From the NCBI GenBank assembly GCA_904502135.1, contig CAJGDE010000015.1, forward strand, positions 1 through 25,144: a stretch of DNA of 25,144 nucleotides. Reading direction: 5' to 3'. Shown piece after piece: positions 1 through 8,712 of the stretch. Numbering within the stretch: position 1 is the first letter of the stretch; every line of letters begins with the position of its first letter. Below the pieces are notes generated by a model that was given only the letters and a program-made list of their open reading frames with translations, made no database searches and was not told the origin of the DNA. Origin of the DNA: Kiritimatiellia bacterium (GTDB taxonomy: Bacteria > Verrucomicrobiota > Kiritimatiellia > RFP12 > UBA1067). The translations under genes and the position numbers were made by a program.

Positions 1-2
1 CA

Positions 3-128
3 TTGAACGGAGCTGCTGTTGAACATTGGAAAAAAACTCTTACACCAGACGAATTCTCAACAATCCGTTCAAATTTTATTCATAGAGCAAAGATGTCTAA
101 AGCGGAAGAAGCAAAAATGTTTCGGTAG
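3..128 (+). CDS. Possible 3' end of an unidentified upstream gene
   Basis: A reading frame is open from the left edge and ends at TAG 126-128, giving 41 residues rich in Lys, Ala and Glu (it ends with AEEAKMFR). The composition looks like an ordinary amphipathic helical C-terminus. A competing frame starting at TTG 19 runs to 216, preceded by a GGAG, but its product is Arg/Lys-rich and less protein-like, so I prefer the fragment. I do not recognise the family; the piece is too short for any function to be assigned. Confidence 0.35.
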   Translation: MNGAAVEHWKKTLTPDEFSTIRSNFIHRAKMSKAEEAKMFR

Positions 129-352
129 TATAATTCGGGAAATTTCTGTTAGAATGTTGGAAGAGGGAAAAATATCCATTCTCGAACGCGAACTCCCTCC
201 TCGAACTTCTATATAGTTTGACTGGGAGAGTGGAATTTTTAGTTTTTGGTGTAGAGATTAGGTGTAGGTGTAGTTGTTTCCAAAAATCGGAAGGCTCTGC
301 GGTGAATTACTTGAGATGCTCCTCATATAACCCGGAGTATACTTTCGTATAA
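129..352. other. Intergenic region upstream of the polysaccharide locus
   Basis: This AT-rich stretch has no convincing gene. It holds three copies of GGTGTAG (248-254, 261-267 sharing its last G with the third copy, and 267-273). It also holds a small inverted repeat, TATAC (338-342) and GTATA (347-351) separated by four bases, which stops one base before the -35 hexamer of the promoter at 353-381. Both could be regulator-binding sites, but neither matches an operator I can name. Confidence 0.4.
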
Positions 353-381
353 TTGTCAACCGGGCGAGTTTCTGGTATATT
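353..381 (+). promoter_or_regulatory. Sigma-70-type promoter of the polysaccharide locus
   Basis: The -35 hexamer TTGTCA (353-358) and the -10 hexamer TATATT (376-381) each match consensus at five of six positions and are spaced 17 bases apart. A TG at 373-374 adds the extended -10 element. Transcription would begin near 388. A strong AAGGAG Shine-Dalgarno follows at 403-408, ahead of ATG 415. This is the best promoter found upstream of the four-gene locus. Confidence 0.6.
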
Positions 382-414
382 GTAGATAAAATAAAAAAAT
401 ACAAGGAGTGATAG

Positions 415-1488
415 ATGAAAAATGTTATAGTCTTTTCCGCTTTTTTGTTCTGCATCGCTGCTAACGCCGCGACAAGGTATGTTTCGCCTACAGGTACAGA
501 TGGCGAAAATAGCGAAGGATCGTACGAGAATCCATTCGCGACGCTCGAAAACGCAGTAGCAAAGGCCGCCGCCGAAGATGAGATTGTTCTTATGAAAGGG
601 ACGCATTTTGCTAAAGTAACCTTAAATAAGAAGCTCACGATCCGCGGCGAAACCGGAAACCGCGACGATGTCATTATTCGGTCGACAGGCATACCTACAA
701 TTAACTTTTATACAGGTTCCGATGGGGCAATTATTCGCGACTTTACGATTCAAGGGGCAGATGGCGGAACTGGTAATCAAGGCTCTGCTGTTTCCTTTAA
801 TAAACCTGGAAGTATAATCAATTGCCGAATGACTCAATGCACTTGCGCTGGAGGTGCTGGTTCCGACTCAATGGGTGCCGGTGGGGTTGTTTGGGTGAAC
901 AGTAATATTGCGGCGACGATTAAGGACTGTCTTTTTGATAATAATATAAGCACTACAGCAAGTTATGGTATTGGATTATTTGGAAATGATCGTTATGGTA
1001 AAGCCAAGGCGATGATTTATATAGCCGGAAAGAATTCGCTTGTCGAGAATTGTATTATTACCAACAATTCGTATGTCGGCTGGTATAAGCACGGGTATGT
1101 TTTGGGTATTCGCGCGACAGTTTCTTGTACAATTAAGGATTGTGAAATCGCCTATAATACTGCGCATTTTCTTGATCTGCAGCCAGAGACAAATCCGTGG
1201 CTCTTAAAGACGGATGTGGCTGGGGCACTCTGTCAAAATATTAACATCCATGATAACCATTATTGGGGTGTTCGTCAGAACCCGATAGCCTGCTCTGTTA
1301 AAGACCCCAATGCAACAATAAACGAGGTGAATAATGGACCTCTCTATCCGCAATCCACACCTGAAGTCGAGTCTCGTTCGGTAAGTGATGTTGAAAGTCT
1401 ATTTGCGGCGCTTGAAGCGGCCGAGCCTTGGTCTGAGATAGTTCTTGAGCCTGGGATATATATCTTAAACGCCACACTCGATATTTAA
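415..1488 (+). CDS. Secreted parallel beta-helix protein, N-terminal part
   Basis: This 357-residue product starts with a clear signal peptide (Lys-rich start, hydrophobic core VIVFSAFLFCIA, probable cleavage after ANAA near residue 19). ATG 415 is preceded by AAGGAG. The mature protein opens with RYVSPTGTDG and 'NPFATLENAVAKA', the usual start of right-handed beta-helix (pectin-lyase-fold, DUF1565-like) exported proteins, followed by TIRGETGNRDDVII and repeated 'NCRMTQCT / IKDCLFDNN / VENCIITNN / IKDCEIAYN' rungs. A second module begins near residue 320 and is cut off by the TAA. Such proteins bind or cleave polysaccharides; no catalytic residues can be assigned here. It is the first gene of the locus and would be the only exported product of the split gene. 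Confidence 0.7.
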   Translation: MKNVIVFSAFLFCIAANAATRYVSPTGTDGENSEGSYENPFATLENAVAKAAAEDEIVLMKGTHFAKVTLNKKLTIRGETGNRDDVIIRSTGIPTINFYTGSDGAIIRDFTIQGADGGTGNQGSAVSFNKPGSIINCRMTQCTCAGGAGSDSMGAGGVVWVNSNIAATIKDCLFDNNISTTASYGIGLFGNDRYGKAKAMIYIAGKNSLVENCIITNNSYVGWYKHGYVLGIRATVSCTIKDCEIAYNTAHFLDLQPETNPWLLKTDVAGALCQNINIHDNHYWGVRQNPIACSVKDPNATINEVNNGPLYPQSTPEVESRSVSDVESLFAALEAAEPWSEIVLEPGIYILNATLDI

Positions 1489-1599
1489 AAACCGATTACC
1501 GTTCGTGGCGCGACGGGTAATCGCGACGAAGTTATTATCAACGGCAACGCAAGTAAGTATTGTGTCCGACTTTGGACAGATGGAGCGACTGTTAAAGAT

Positions 1600-3855
1600 T
1601 TGACGGTCAAAGACGCTGCCGCTAGCAAATGGTATTATATGGGGGCTCCAATTGCGATTTTCGGAGGAGGGTCGGTGTTTAATTGCCGTGTTACTGGAAT
1701 TAAAACCGGATACAGTGGAATTACAGGAATTCGCAATTACAACGGCATCGTCCGCAATGTGCTCATAGATGGTAATGAGGTGACGCATGTAGAAGCAGCC
1801 AATCGAAACTATGGGAATGGGTTTTATTGGCAAAACGGATCATTGGCACTTTTAGATTGTTCAATTGTTGCCAATAATCGCGCTTTAAAAGTTTATTCTC
1901 CCGCAAGCGAGCCACAAAAATACCTTTTTTCTTCCGGAATTTTTATTATTAACGGAACTGTTCGCAACACGCAGGTGAGCGGAAATATAATGGAGTATGA
2001 CAACAGTAAAGTTACGCAATCGACATCAATCAATGCCAATTACAAGGCTCTTGGTATTTATATGGAAGGAGCAAATACCGTTGTCGAAAACTGCAGTGTT
2101 ATCGACAATGTCTCACGCGGCGTTCCTCAGGACAATGTTGCCGGTATTGTCTGTGTGAACGGGACGGTCAAAAATACGCTCGTTTGGAATAACGGCGATG
2201 AGAATGGCGCAAAGATTGTCAACTATCTTGGTGATAAATCAAAATATTCTTATTTGGCATCGGATGATGTTACCGAAATTGAAGGCGGGCTTAAACTCAC
2301 CGAAACACCATATCAGTACGAATCGGGCGTAGCGATGCCGCTGACAGGCGCGGCAATGTTGGGCAAGGGACTTCTTGACCCCACCTGGATGACGGCGGAG
2401 GCTAAGGATCTTGCCGGCAACCCGCGCCTTGCGGACGGCAAGGTGTCTATCGGCGCGACCGAGTTCGTCTCTAAAATGACGGTAACATGGGAAGACGCAG
2501 TAAGGCACCGCGCCTACGAAAGGTATTCTCAGTTCGTCGAGGCAGGGCAGGTGACGGGCGATACGACAGGCCTTGAGTATTGGTGGGACTTAGACGGTGA
2601 CGGCGTATTTGAAGTAAAAGGCCCAAAGCAGTATCTTGATTTGAAGAAGGTCGGCGAAACGGTAGTTACCCTTAAAGTTACTAACACAAATGGCGGCTCG
2701 GCGACATTCTCGCAGAAGTTTACGATTGAATCGTATTCAAATGTTATGTATGTTTCCAAGGATAATGCCGGGGCGGCGGCACCTTACTCTACGCCTGAGA
2801 CGGCGGCGGCAAGAGTTGAGGACGCTTTAAATACCGCACCCGACGGGACGAAGATTATTGTTGGTGCAGGTACGTATAATATATCGCAAACGCTTATGCT
2901 GACAAATGAGGTCAAGATTGTCGGCGCGACCGGAAACCGTGATGATGTTGTTTTTGACGCGAAAGATCAATTTCGTGTCGCTCGGCTTGATAACGAAAAT
3001 ACAGCTGTCGAGAATGTAACCTTTACACGAGGGCGCACGGTTGGTCCAGCCTTTTGCGTTTATTCAAAGGGTGTTCTTAAAAATTGCCGTATTTGCAATT
3101 CTCATATGCAATATGCCGGCGGTAGTGGAGCAGACTCCCCACATTCGGCACTATGGGTGGCCGGCGGAATTGTGGAAGACTGTCTTATAGACGGCAATTA
3201 TATTCATTCACAGTACGGAAATCACAAGCAGCCCGAGGGGATAGGAATATATCAGAGTGCTGGGATTGTCGATAGATGCGTTATTGTTAATAATTATTTA
3301 GATCCTGTAAAACGGGTGCTTTGTCGTGCTTCGGCTGGTGGGGTTTATCTCGCGGGCGGAATCATGCGCAATTCTCTTCTCGCAACGAACTCGTTGGTAG
3401 GGGCAACCGTCTATTTAGATTTTGTGGATAATTATGCGAGCGGTGCGATTGTCACTGGAGGAACATTCATTAATAATACGGTAGTTGGCAATGAGTGTGA
3501 AGAAATTTCAACTACATATTCTTACACGCTTTCATCGTTAATTGTTAAGGGCTCCGGTGTTGTTAAAAATACGCTCGTAAAAGACAATGTTCTCCGCTCT
3601 ACACAAGTTGAACAGGATCCGATCGCTCTTACTGGAGGAACGCTCGTTAACTGCTCAACTGCTGAAAATGCGTACTACTTTAAAAATGGTGCATTGAAGC
3701 TAACGTCTAACTCACCCTGTCGCAATGCTGGCGCGAACGAAGATTGGATGGAGTATTCAACAGATCTAAACGGGAAAGCCCGTCTTTTCGGTCGGCGCGT
3801 CGACATCGGCGCTGTTGAATCGCAGACGGCAGGATTTTCAGTTATAGTTCGTTAA
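1600..3855 (+). CDS. Beta-helix/PKD protein, C-terminal part of the split gene
   Basis: This is the continuation of the interrupted gene, in the same frame. TTG 1600 is the first possible restart and ATG 1639 the next; neither has a good Shine-Dalgarno and neither gives a signal peptide, so a separately translated product would stay in the cytoplasm. Residues 1 to about 290 finish beta-helix module 2 and end with DLAGNPRLADGKVSIGATEF. Residues about 293-378 form a PKD-like domain with the typical YWWDLDGDGVFE core. Module 3 (about 380-751) starts with MYVSKDNAG, carries IVGATGNRDDVVFDA, and closes with DLNGKARLFGRRVDIGAVES. The duplicated closing motif is typical of this secreted beta-helix family. 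The stop codon overlaps a possible ATG (TAATG) of the next gene. Confidence 0.6.
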   Translation: MTVKDAAASKWYYMGAPIAIFGGGSVFNCRVTGIKTGYSGITGIRNYNGIVRNVLIDGNEVTHVEAANRNYGNGFYWQNGSLALLDCSIVANNRALKVYSPASEPQKYLFSSGIFIINGTVRNTQVSGNIMEYDNSKVTQSTSINANYKALGIYMEGANTVVENCSVIDNVSRGVPQDNVAGIVCVNGTVKNTLVWNNGDENGAKIVNYLGDKSKYSYLASDDVTEIEGGLKLTETPYQYESGVAMPLTGAAMLGKGLLDPTWMTAEAKDLAGNPRLADGKVSIGATEFVSKMTVTWEDAVRHRAYERYSQFVEAGQVTGDTTGLEYWWDLDGDGVFEVKGPKQYLDLKKVGETVVTLKVTNTNGGSATFSQKFTIESYSNVMYVSKDNAGAAAPYSTPETAAARVEDALNTAPDGTKIIVGAGTYNISQTLMLTNEVKIVGATGNRDDVVFDAKDQFRVARLDNENTAVENVTFTRGRTVGPAFCVYSKGVLKNCRICNSHMQYAGGSGADSPHSALWVAGGIVEDCLIDGNYIHSQYGNHKQPEGIGIYQSAGIVDRCVIVNNYLDPVKRVLCRASAGGVYLAGGIMRNSLLATNSLVGATVYLDFVDNYASGAIVTGGTFINNTVVGNECEEISTTYSYTLSSLIVKGSGVVKNTLVKDNVLRSTQVEQDPIALTGGTLVNCSTAENAYYFKNGALKLTSNSPCRNAGANEDWMEYSTDLNGKARLFGRRVDIGAVESQTAGFSVIVR

Positions 3856-3872
3856 TGAATAGGAAAAATGAA

Positions 3873-5540
3873 ATGAAGTTAATTACATTGTCTCTCTTCG
3901 CGTCGGTTGTATGTTTGAACACATTTTCCGAGCCTCTCATATTCACGACTGAAAAAAAGATATGCCCGTCCAATACGCTTGAGGCGTGTGCGCGGGCGAT
4001 GAAATATGCCGACGGGTATATCTGCCATCTTATGTCTGATAGAGTTAGAGGCCTTGTTAGCAGCATCGACAAAACATCGCTCGAAGAACTTCTGAAAGAA
4101 GCGAAGAAAGGCGGCAAGAGATTGTTCCTTTCGTATGATATGCGAGAAATTTCCGACTTTCGTCTGCGCGAGGCCGTTGAGATAATAGGCTGTAGCGGGC
4201 TTAAAAAAGATGATGTCTGGTTTCGTCTTTGCGGCTACGGTAATATAGGAGCGCACGTATCCATGCTTGACGGACATCCGGTCTACAGACATCTTGGCAC
4301 GGCCACCGGGCAGAAGGCTGCCGATGAAGTCGTGAAGCTCGCGCCGACGAAACTTTCCGGTGTTATTACGCCCTATTTCGCCGAATCGTTTACTCCTGAG
4401 CATCGCGCGATTATCGCAAGCAAGGGCTTTAAGCTCATTTTTCAGCCCGGCAGCCTTTTACCGGCGACGTTAGACTCTGCGCTTCGCGAAAATCCCGATG
4501 TGATTATCTCAGATGACGCCTCTAGCTTAAGAGCGAAGGTCGCCAATTGGAATTGTGAAATCCCCGAGTCGCCGTATCTGCTTTATGTGGGCGCGGGTTC
4601 GCCGACGCTTGATATGCTTTCGACGAACTGCGCGGCATTGGAGGCTGAGGCTCCTTTCGACGGGCTTCTTTTTCACATGGGAGCTACGATGGTTATGCAC
4701 ACGAAGCCGCTCGACAAAGAGAAGCTCGCCGCGAACGTCGAAAAGTACAAGAAAATCCCTTTCAAGAAATATCGCCGCAATTTTATAATGACGATGATTG
4801 ACCAGTGCGATCCGAAGTGGTTCGACGATGCGGCGTGGGAGATCTTTACGGAGAATTTCCGGCTGGCGGCGGTTGCGGCGCGTGAAGCCGGAATGGCCGG
4901 CATCTGTTTCGACTCTGAATGTTACGGCCGCGGCGGCGTGCGACGCGCATGGAATTCCAGCGTTCAGGCCAAGGACGGACACACGACGAACGACTGCATG
5001 CGCATCGCGCGTGAACGCGGCCGTCAGATCGGCAGGGCGATGTTCGATGAATATCCGACAATGCATTTCTTCGGGTTTTATCTCTGGAGTTTCAACGTCG
5101 ATATGATGGGCGCGTTCTGCAACGGCATGCTGGAGGTGATGCCGGTTTCGGCGCGGATGATTGACGGCAACGAGTGGAACGGCTATGTAGCGAAAGGGCC
5201 GTATACCTACAAGTGGCACGCGTGGGAGAATATGCGCGGCTTCGGCTGGCTTGATAAAGCTCTTGAAGGCAAACAGCTTCAGGTCGGCGAGACAGCCCCC
5301 TCGTTCTATCTTGACGCATACGCCGATCCCAAGAGTGGCTGCATTCTTCGGGAGGGCAAGCCGCGCAACAAGTACTTAGCGCGCAATCTTCTTGGGGCGA
5401 AGCGTTTTTCGGGCGGAAACTATATTTGGATGTACGGCGAGGCGGGTTCGTTCTGGAAGTCGACGACGACGCCGAAGCGTAAACTCTGGGAAGAGAAAAT
5501 TCCTGGCGTCAACAAGGTTCTGTTCGGTGATAAGAAATAA
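3873..5540 (+). CDS. Exported TIM-barrel-like protein, putative glycosidase
   Basis: I chose ATG 3873 because AGGAAA (3861-3866) sits six bases upstream and the product then begins with a standard signal peptide (MKLITLSLFASVVCLNTFS, cleavage before EP). ATG 3855, overlapping the previous stop, is possible and adds six residues. The mature protein of about 535 residues alternates hydrophobic strands and helices like a (beta/alpha)8 barrel: RLFLSYD, LSGVITPYFA, FKLIFQPG, PYLLYVGAG, FDGLLFHMG, NFIMTMID, MAGICFDSECYG and MHFFGFYLWSFN. Asp347 and Glu349 in FDSEC lie at the end of a strand, where retaining glycosidases often carry acid residues. This is a structural guess; I cannot name a GH family. 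Its position between a beta-helix protein and two glycosidase-type genes supports a carbohydrate role. Confidence 0.7.
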   Translation: MKLITLSLFASVVCLNTFSEPLIFTTEKKICPSNTLEACARAMKYADGYICHLMSDRVRGLVSSIDKTSLEELLKEAKKGGKRLFLSYDMREISDFRLREAVEIIGCSGLKKDDVWFRLCGYGNIGAHVSMLDGHPVYRHLGTATGQKAADEVVKLAPTKLSGVITPYFAESFTPEHRAIIASKGFKLIFQPGSLLPATLDSALRENPDVIISDDASSLRAKVANWNCEIPESPYLLYVGAGSPTLDMLSTNCAALEAEAPFDGLLFHMGATMVMHTKPLDKEKLAANVEKYKKIPFKKYRRNFIMTMIDQCDPKWFDDAAWEIFTENFRLAAVAAREAGMAGICFDSECYGRGGVRRAWNSSVQAKDGHTTNDCMRIARERGRQIGRAMFDEYPTMHFFGFYLWSFNVDMMGAFCNGMLEVMPVSARMIDGNEWNGYVAKGPYTYKWHAWENMRGFGWLDKALEGKQLQVGETAPSFYLDAYADPKSGCILREGKPRNKYLARNLLGAKRFSGGNYIWMYGEAGSFWKSTTTPKRKLWEEKIPGVNKVLFGDKK

Positions 5541-5570
5541 TGCGGTAAAAAAAGATTAAGGAGAAAAACG

Positions 5571-8500
5571 ATGATTGTCGGGAATTTGATTTTGGCGGTA
5601 GCGGGTCTCGTCAGCGCTCTTGAGTATGAAGATCCGAAGTATCTGCGCGACTGGTACGCGCCGCCGCCGGATTGGACGCCGGTAGCATCGCCTTCGCATT
5701 ATACGGCGAATACCCGTGTTTCAGAAATCGTCTGGGTGGAGTACAAGGGTTCTTACGGGCCGGGCATCCGCATACAGCCGATTTCGCCGTATTATCTTAA
5801 TATGATTGTGAAAGAAGGCATTTCGCGTGTCCCTGAAAAGGATCGTGCGTTTCGTCTCGAGCGCGAGAAAAGTCAGCAGGTGAGATCCGTTGTCGTCAAC
5901 GATCTCGCTCTTTCAAAGGAGGTAGCCTCGGAGTTTACAAATCTTACATTTCGTGTAAAATCGTCGTGTGAAAATGCACCTTCCTCGCTTACCGTCAATA
6001 TTATCGGATTGGGCGCTTTTGATACAGAGAAATGCGGCGACGTGAAAAAGGAAGGCGATGTTACGACCTACGCATTTCCCATCGCCAAGTCTACGCGCAA
6101 GGTTGGCTCGATCTCGATTGCTGTCGGCGCCGCCTCGGCAGAGGATTTTAAACAGGAGATAACCGTTTTCGATCTCCATCTTAAGTGCGCAAAAAAGTAT
6201 GTGCCGTTCAAGAGTCCCGCGCAGCGTAAGTTTGTCGAGACGGGCACGGTCGAGACGCGGGAGCTGCCGGTTAAGGGATGGGCGGCGAAGGCCGGGAACG
6301 CGGGTAGCGGCGTTAAGACTCAAGTCGTAAAGGAAAAGGTCGGCGATGAGACGCTTGAGTGCCTTCAGATCACATGGACGCAGAACGAAGTGAAAGGTAA
6401 AACGACCGGTGTTGCGAAACTGCCTTTCGCTGTGAACGCTCTTGAATGGAACACGCTTTCGTTCTTGTATAAGATTGAAGTCGTAGGAACCGGCAAGTAC
6501 GAGCGCTGTGAGGGTAAGCGTCTGAACAAAATTCCGCAGTACTTCATGTTCAACAAGTACATTGATAATGTCGGCGTTTCGTTCGCGAGCGACTTCGACT
6601 GCTACGATTGGAACGAGTGCGGCGTTACGCGCACGTATCTTTCTGAAGGGCGTCTCAATGGCGGAGCGGCTCCTGCGGGATGGACGGCGTTTAAGTGCGA
6701 CTTGGTGAACGACGACCCGGTCGGGAACAAGGGGTTTTCGCTCGATAAGATCACGAGCTACGAGTTTACTCTTAAGAACAAGCTGATCGCGCCCGGAGAT
6801 AAAGTCGTCTTCACCGTCGCCAAGCCGACGCTCACGAAGGGGCTTACTTATGCGGGCGGAGATATGAAGCTTTGGGAAGAATTCAAGGCATGGAAGAAAA
6901 ATCACAAGGTGAAATCTTACGACGAGGCGGTGAAAGTCGATCCCATGGCGCGGGGGCTTCTTAAGAATAAGGTGCCTTTAATGCGAGATCGCATCGCTTA
7001 TGTGGAAATAATCAAAACGGCGGTAGGCAGAAAAAATCCCGTCGGACGTTCGTTTGCGGCGAAGCTTCTGTGCGATGAACTTACGCGTATTCTTCAGCCG
7101 CTTAACGAGATTAGGATTTTCGATGCTAAGGGAACGACGAACGATAACGTGAAGCTTTTTCTTGGCGTCCCGCCGAACGCGCCGAAATCGGTGAAGGATT
7201 TTGTCGCCGCAGCGCAGAAGGCGAACCGGGGCAAGAATGTGACGATCATAGCGAACGAGGGTAAGAACTTCTATTTCGCGGGCTCTCCCGAATTCAAAAC
7301 GGTCGGTGAGGACAAGGGTATTATGAACGGTATTCTTGATTTTCTTGAAGGGAACTTCGGTCTTATCTGGCCGCGCAATGAAAGTGTGAACAGGAACAAG
7401 AAGGATACGGTGTATATCAAGAAAATATATGACCGCAATCTGGGCGATGATGTCGACCTTAAGTGGGGCGATTCTTGGGTTGTCATTCCGCGAATCGACA
7501 ACTGGGGATTCTCGAACGGCACAGAAGAGTTTTCTTATTTCAACCGCGCGAACTATTTCGGCTGCTGGTATGGATTGGATGCGTTTAATTATTCTTCGTA
7601 CCGTGTCTGGGCGGCGAATCACTGGTTTGGCTTCGGCGCAGGCAACGTGGAGAATGACAAGTGGGGGCTCGTCAAGGGAAAACGCCTAAGACCTGGGTGC
7701 TACACTTCAACGCCCTGCCTGATCAACGTTTTGGAGGATGGAAAGCTCGCGTTTCTTAAAGATCGCGGCCCAATCAAGGCGCTTGCGCACCTGCCGGACA
7801 ACAATCCCTATTACAAGCGCTATAACGATGACTCAGTCGCGTGCTGGATTGAAGATACATGGAACACGTGTGAGTGTCAGAAGTGTCAAAAGCCGTTTCG
7901 TCTCCCCGACGGCTCGCTTATCACTAAAGACGATCCTGATTTCCACGCCGAGGCGACGTATGTCAACGCGAACGCTTATCTGCAGATGGTGCGCACATAT
8001 TTCAATCGTGATTCTGAGCTTAATTACCTCATCTATTTTTACACGATTCCCGTTCCGCGCACTCCGGTGTCGCGCTATGTTCGCGCACACTTCTGCCCGT
8101 ATGTTCGCGTAAACTACGACATTCCGATTTACGCGCCCGTCAATGACAAGTTCTGGCGCGTGATAGCTCAGTGGGGGCAGGTTGCCCGCTCGATGGGAGT
8201 TAGCGAATATTACCTTGGCGGCAATTTCCGTCCGAGCGCGGACGTGCAGGCCTTCGACATCAAGGCCTATACTCAAGTCGGGGTCAAGTTCTTCGGGCAG
8301 GAGACGGAAACATTGGACGGTTCGTTTACTGAAATGTGGTGCGCGAATCGCTCGATCTATCTCGGCGAGTGTGATCCTGACAATGTTCGCGCATATTACT
8401 GCAAGAATGTTTTCGGCGAAGCGGCTGAAACGATGTACACGTTCTTCGCCAAACTTCGCGCTCTGAGATATACGGAGTATCGCGATACGGACTTTGAGGA

Positions 8501-8711
8501 AACCGGCTGGAGCGAGCTTGGCCGCCTTGCGATAAAGACGCCGTCTGAAAAGTGGGGTTGCGATAATCTCGCCGAAGAGCTTGATAAGCTCATAGAAAAA
8601 GCTTATGAACAAACGGAGGATGATGCGCAGGCGCACTTTTTTGTTGGTAAGGTCCGCGCTTTCTGGAAGTGGTATTATGCGAACGCGAAAAAAACGAAGG
8701 TAGGTTTCTGA
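5571..8711 (+). CDS. Exported DUF4838-type glycoside hydrolase-like protein
   Basis: ATG 5571 follows AAGGAG with good spacing, and the product starts with a signal peptide (IVGNLILAVAGLVSA). Residues to about 480 look like beta-rich carbohydrate-binding or accessory domains. Residues about 500-605 resemble the small N-terminal domain of GH67-like enzymes (KLFLGVP, FYFAGSPE, GILDFLEGNFGLIWP). A large TIM-barrel-like region follows, with W/N/D-rich strands and the cluster CECQKC (Cys767, Cys769, Cys772) after NDDSVACWIEDTWNT, a pattern I associate with DUF4838 (Pfam). The last part, from about 920, is helical. DUF4838 proteins are found in glycan-degradation loci, but their substrate is not generally established. 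The length, 1046 residues, is large but usual for multi-domain members. The next gene starts one base after the stop, which implies coupled translation. Confidence 0.75.
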   Translation: MIVGNLILAVAGLVSALEYEDPKYLRDWYAPPPDWTPVASPSHYTANTRVSEIVWVEYKGSYGPGIRIQPISPYYLNMIVKEGISRVPEKDRAFRLEREKSQQVRSVVVNDLALSKEVASEFTNLTFRVKSSCENAPSSLTVNIIGLGAFDTEKCGDVKKEGDVTTYAFPIAKSTRKVGSISIAVGAASAEDFKQEITVFDLHLKCAKKYVPFKSPAQRKFVETGTVETRELPVKGWAAKAGNAGSGVKTQVVKEKVGDETLECLQITWTQNEVKGKTTGVAKLPFAVNALEWNTLSFLYKIEVVGTGKYERCEGKRLNKIPQYFMFNKYIDNVGVSFASDFDCYDWNECGVTRTYLSEGRLNGGAAPAGWTAFKCDLVNDDPVGNKGFSLDKITSYEFTLKNKLIAPGDKVVFTVAKPTLTKGLTYAGGDMKLWEEFKAWKKNHKVKSYDEAVKVDPMARGLLKNKVPLMRDRIAYVEIIKTAVGRKNPVGRSFAAKLLCDELTRILQPLNEIRIFDAKGTTNDNVKLFLGVPPNAPKSVKDFVAAAQKANRGKNVTIIANEGKNFYFAGSPEFKTVGEDKGIMNGILDFLEGNFGLIWPRNESVNRNKKDTVYIKKIYDRNLGDDVDLKWGDSWVVIPRIDNWGFSNGTEEFSYFNRANYFGCWYGLDAFNYSSYRVWAANHWFGFGAGNVENDKWGLVKGKRLRPGCYTSTPCLINVLEDGKLAFLKDRGPIKALAHLPDNNPYYKRYNDDSVACWIEDTWNTCECQKCQKPFRLPDGSLITKDDPDFHAEATYVNANAYLQMVRTYFNRDSELNYLIYFYTIPVPRTPVSRYVRAHFCPYVRVNYDIPIYAPVNDKFWRVIAQWGQVARSMGVSEYYLGGNFRPSADVQAFDIKAYTQVGVKFFGQETETLDGSFTEMWCANRSIYLGECDPDNVRAYYCKNVFGEAAETMYTFFAKLRALRYTEYRDTDFEETGWSELGRLAIKTPSEKWGCDNLAEELDKLIEKAYEQTEDDAQAHFFVGKVRAFWKWYYANAKKTKVGF

Positions 8712-8712
8712 T

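Larger units (their letters stand above)
415..3855 (+). pseudogene. Complete beta-helix/PKD protein gene interrupted by an in-frame TAA
   Basis: The two open frames 415-1488 and 1600-3855 are in the same phase, and the DNA between them (1489-1599) encodes continuous, family-like protein. The only interruption is TAA at 1486-1488. The intact gene would be 1146 codons plus the terminal stop: a signal peptide, three parallel beta-helix modules that each carry a TGNRD(D/E)V signature, and a PKD-like domain before the third module. The stop lies inside the second module, in the strand just before its signature. The third module has the same length there, with a Thr in place of the stop. One base change (for example AAA or GAA to TAA) explains it. 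The gene is visibly more AT-rich than those downstream. It may be a recent nonsense allele, a base error in the assembly, or a readthrough site; the sequence alone cannot say which. Confidence 0.6.

Noticed and set aside
1486..1488. TAA as a recoded codon or altered genetic code
   Set aside because: TAA ends several clearly complete genes in the window (for example at 5540, 15546, 19545 and 22365). Selenocysteine and pyrrolysine use TGA and TAG, so a simple mutation, base error or low-level readthrough is more likely.
8155..8225. tRNA-like TAGCTCAGTGG stretch
   Set aside because: It lies inside the DUF4838-type gene and encodes RVIAQWGQVARSMG in frame. No acceptor stem, anticodon arm or T-loop follows.
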